In this document: positions 53,110-64,000 of the stretch, one piece after another
Layout: every line of letters starts with the position of its first letter
How positions within the stretch are numbered: the first letter of the stretch is position 1
From: Datnioides undecimradiatus
Taxonomy: Eukaryota; Chordata; Actinopteri; Lobotiformes; Datnioididae
DNA length: 64,000 nt
NCBI GenBank assembly: GCA_008933995.1
Contig: WARS01000046.1
Coordinates: forward strand, 5,690,026 to 5,754,025
Direction of reading: 5' to 3'
Program-made: the position numbers and the translations under genes
The notes under the pieces: model-generated
The model's database searches: none
What the model was told of the DNA's origin: nothing
The model's input: the letters and a program-made list of their open reading frames with translations, nothing else

Positions 53110-54905
53110 ATATTTTCCCAATTAATGCTTTTATTTTTATGCACAGAAAACAAATGACAGGTCAGGTTTGACTGGACTGACACGTAACAGCTCAGAGGCT
53201 AAATCCACTGTTTGGTGGAGGTTTTCCATACTCATCTTTCAGTGGCACAGATCAGTTTTGATCATTTATACCATTTGTTTGTTTATAATCTGGCAACATA
53301 ATTGTTTCTAATTGTCTGAAGACGAATCAACTGTTTTTCTCAACGTATCAAATGCTTGTGTTTAAGCTGGTAGGGAAGTGCAACAGTGGCTAAAGCAATT
53401 TCAAATATTTGACACATTACAAATCTATGGAGCACAAACTATGTGCTGACCTTTTATCATTAAACAAGGGAGAAGTAGCTTTAATTGGAAGCAATGTCAT
53501 CTAATCGCAGGGTTTCATACTCATGAATCTCAGGCATGTGGACGATTCCTTTCTTTTTTCTTTTTCTTTCTTATTCATAGAATTGATAGAAAAACATGTC
53601 TTTTTGCAGCGTCCCCAAAGAAGAAGAGGTTTGATGAAAATTTGCTTTTTATCTCAACACATCCTGAGGATTTTCTGCTTTTCTTTGTTGTTATAGGTGA
53701 TAAATTTAATACATTTGATTTTTAATCAGACAGAAAAATGTATTTGAAAAGATCACATTGAGGACATTTTTCACTGCCGTCTGACATTTTATAATGCAAA
53801 CGCTGATACTCAGCAGTGTTAAGCAGCAAATTAGGAAAACATCTGATTATGCTCATAATTTAGCACATTTAAACAGATAAAAACAACAATTGCCTTGGTA
53901 GACATCCGTTACTGTAGGTGTAAATCCAGCCAAACTCAACATTTAATCACTGACTGAGTGGAGGAATAGTAACCAGTTGTAACTTTGTCATGGTTGAAAT
54001 GTTAAACAGCTGCATCAAGACAAAAATCTATGCATCACTGCCTTGGATTTCACTCCCAGATAGATGCACGCATGCACGCACACACACACACGCACATTTA
54101 AGACAACAAATTCAAGAAAAAACTTTGGTGAAATTAAGCATAAAGAACGAACCCACTGTACACAAAAAGCTGAAGAAAGGTCAAAGTTACCCAACAATAA
54201 AGCTTGGCTTCCTTCATTCTGTAATCAGTGCTCTAGGATTTAATTGTGCAATTGTTGGCTAATCAAAATTCAGCAGATATATCCTCACACACTGTTCAGT
54301 TCATAGTTCCATCACTGAAAAAAAAGTTTTTCCCAAATATATCAAGTTTGAAATTGTGTGTGCCCATAAGACACAGAAACTGCTGTTCAGCTGTTTGATG
54401 TTTACATTTATAAACAAAATAGATGACACATTAATTTTAACTACTTTTATCTTGGCTTAGTATGTAATCATCCTCATTATGTAAAAGTAAAAATAATGCC
54501 CAATAGCCCCTTCAGTCCAAGAGGAAGTGCACTTTGGTTGAAGCACATACAGAGAAAAATTAGCTGCTCGTCATTTCAAATCACCATAGCTGACAGAGTG
54601 CCACAATATGACCTAACACCTGGAAACAATAAGCTGTACAGTAAAGCTGTCATAGCTGACTCAAAATCACAGATATGATGAAAGGCAGTGTAGAAGATTA
54701 ACTGCACTGAAGCTCATTTTGTGGTAAAATGTAGTAGTGCAAAGGAAAAACTTCTCCGTAAACAGCTACTCAACTATAAAATCACTTAAATTATAAATAA
54801 TTATCTCAGAAATCTTTCATTTCCAAACCCCTTTCATTCTGCACTACACACATCATTCATAAAAATGACCTTTTGACCTTCAGATGTTGCTTGTTGTGCT
54901 CTGTC
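53110..54905 (-). other. esr1: esr1 3' untranslated region (inferred)
   Basis: 1.8 kb after the esr1 stop, AT-rich, no gene-like frame on either strand. Its extent rests only on the single AATAAA at 53135-53130. A short CA run occurs at about 54070-54092. Confidence 0.6.
53130..53135 (-). terminator. esr1 poly(A) signal
   Basis: TTTATT on the + strand (AATAAA on -), the only such hexamer found between here and the esr1 stop at 54906. It lies 99 bases from the last syne1 signal, pointing the other way. Confidence 0.6.
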
Positions 54906-63273
<8,368 letters not shown>

Positions 63274-64000
63274 CTGCAACAGCCAACAGATTTCGGATCA
63301 ATTCAATTTAAGTATTTCAGAAAGTTAATGAAGATAAATTGTGGTACAGATGAAATAACAGCAGTGGGTTTCTTGCCATGACATTGTTAAAAACACTTCA
63401 ATAAATCAACTTAACTACTTAATAACATCATCTCAAACAATTCTGCATTGACTTTCTTCAGGCAGGGGCAGAGACAAAAGCAGAGTACTATTTTCCACCT
63501 GAGCCAGGAAACAATCTGTTCATGTACTTCTGTTGTTCTTACGTATTGTTCCTATCTCAAGGTCCTTGACAAAGTCCTTAATCTCTGGAATTAGGAACCA
63601 GGGCAAAGCTTGATCCTTTCTATAGAGATAGTGGCAATGTTTTGTATAAAGCAAGAGATTAAAAAAACCCAACACAGTTATATAATTGTTTTATTTATAA
63701 TTGCAGTGTGAGGACTGAATGGTATGCAAATGTTATGATATGTGAGTGAAAGCTATTAAATGTGGTTATCTGGTAATATTTTACCATCCAACCATTCAAT
63801 AGAAATTAGGTCAGTAGGGAAAATAAAGTAAAATTGGGAAATATACAAATGATTTATTGCGATTAATAAACTGAGAACTTATTTCTCAGTGGATATAATT
63901 CTTTACTTTTGAATTCAATTCATGACAGAGTGGACAAATAACCCTGGTGGAGAAACAAATCTGACAGGTCTATTTATGTTCTGATTGCACTGCTCCTATC
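63274..64000 (-). other. esr1 intron running off the window
   Basis: 727 AT-rich bases upstream (in gene sense) of the first-finger exon; no further A/B-region exon is visible before the window ends. Confidence 0.7.

Noticed and set aside
63274..64000. A/B-region exon of esr1 in the last 700 bases
   Set aside because: AT-rich with no suitable frame; the upstream exon must lie outside the window.

Overview
The window is vertebrate, and specifically teleost, nuclear DNA. Two intron-rich genes converge tail to tail. On the + strand, bases 104-51856 hold 78 coding exons of the 3' half of syne1 (nesprin-1 giant), ending in the KASH membrane anchor. On the - strand, bases 63273-54906 hold eight coding exons of esr1 (estrogen receptor alpha), from the first zinc finger to the stop codon. 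The first exons of both genes lie outside the window: syne1 continues to the left and esr1 to the right. SYNE1 next to ESR1 (and its paralogue pair SYNE2 next to ESR2) is the known vertebrate arrangement. The protein sequences choose the SYNE1/ESR1 pair: [10 protein letters not shown] and VGMMKGG are alpha-type, and the nesprin tail matches nesprin-1 rather than nesprin-2. Transposon remnants of fish type (Tc1-like, piggyBac MITE, LINE tails) and the fish-type receptor sequence point to a ray-finned fish, probably a percomorph; I cannot name the species.

Layout. 104-13950 (exons w1-w22) is a dense run of spectrin-like coiled-coil exons, including one 1605-base exon (4512-6116). 13951-21399 holds longer introns and a strongly conserved non-coiled linker (w23-w25); a promoter-like stretch sits just before w23. 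21400-37038 is more spectrin repeats, with a piggyBac MITE and AC microsatellites in the introns near 34.5-35.8 kb. The intron 38078-41172 carries the internal first exon of the short muscle isoform nesprin-1-alpha2. 41173-51856 is the shared C-terminal part of giant and short isoforms: last spectrin repeats, the 23-residue alternative exon (DV23 type), the conserved IPLEWDH linker, and the KASH domain. The 3' ends of the two genes fall in about 53.0-53.15 kb. 53.1-63.3 kb is esr1.

Joined end to end, the 78 syne1 exons keep one open frame of 14796 bases (4931 codons plus stop), with every phase matching across each junction. Starting instead at the internal ATG at 39470 gives 993 residues with the 23-residue exon and 970 without it, close to the 982 residues of human nesprin-1-alpha2. 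Nesprin-1 links the nuclear envelope, through SUN proteins, to the cytoskeleton; the esr1 product is an estrogen-activated transcription factor. The two genes share no pathway by sequence; their link is conserved position.

The most interesting items are the alpha2 internal first exon with a GC splice donor, a promoter-like stretch that could start a CPG2-like isoform before w23, the DV23 exon, three GC-AG introns in one gene, a near-perfect CTCF motif in the last syne1 intron, and poly(A) signals of the two genes about 100 bases apart. Exon boundaries were read by hand from splice consensus, frame continuity and remembered human protein sequences; no alignment was run.
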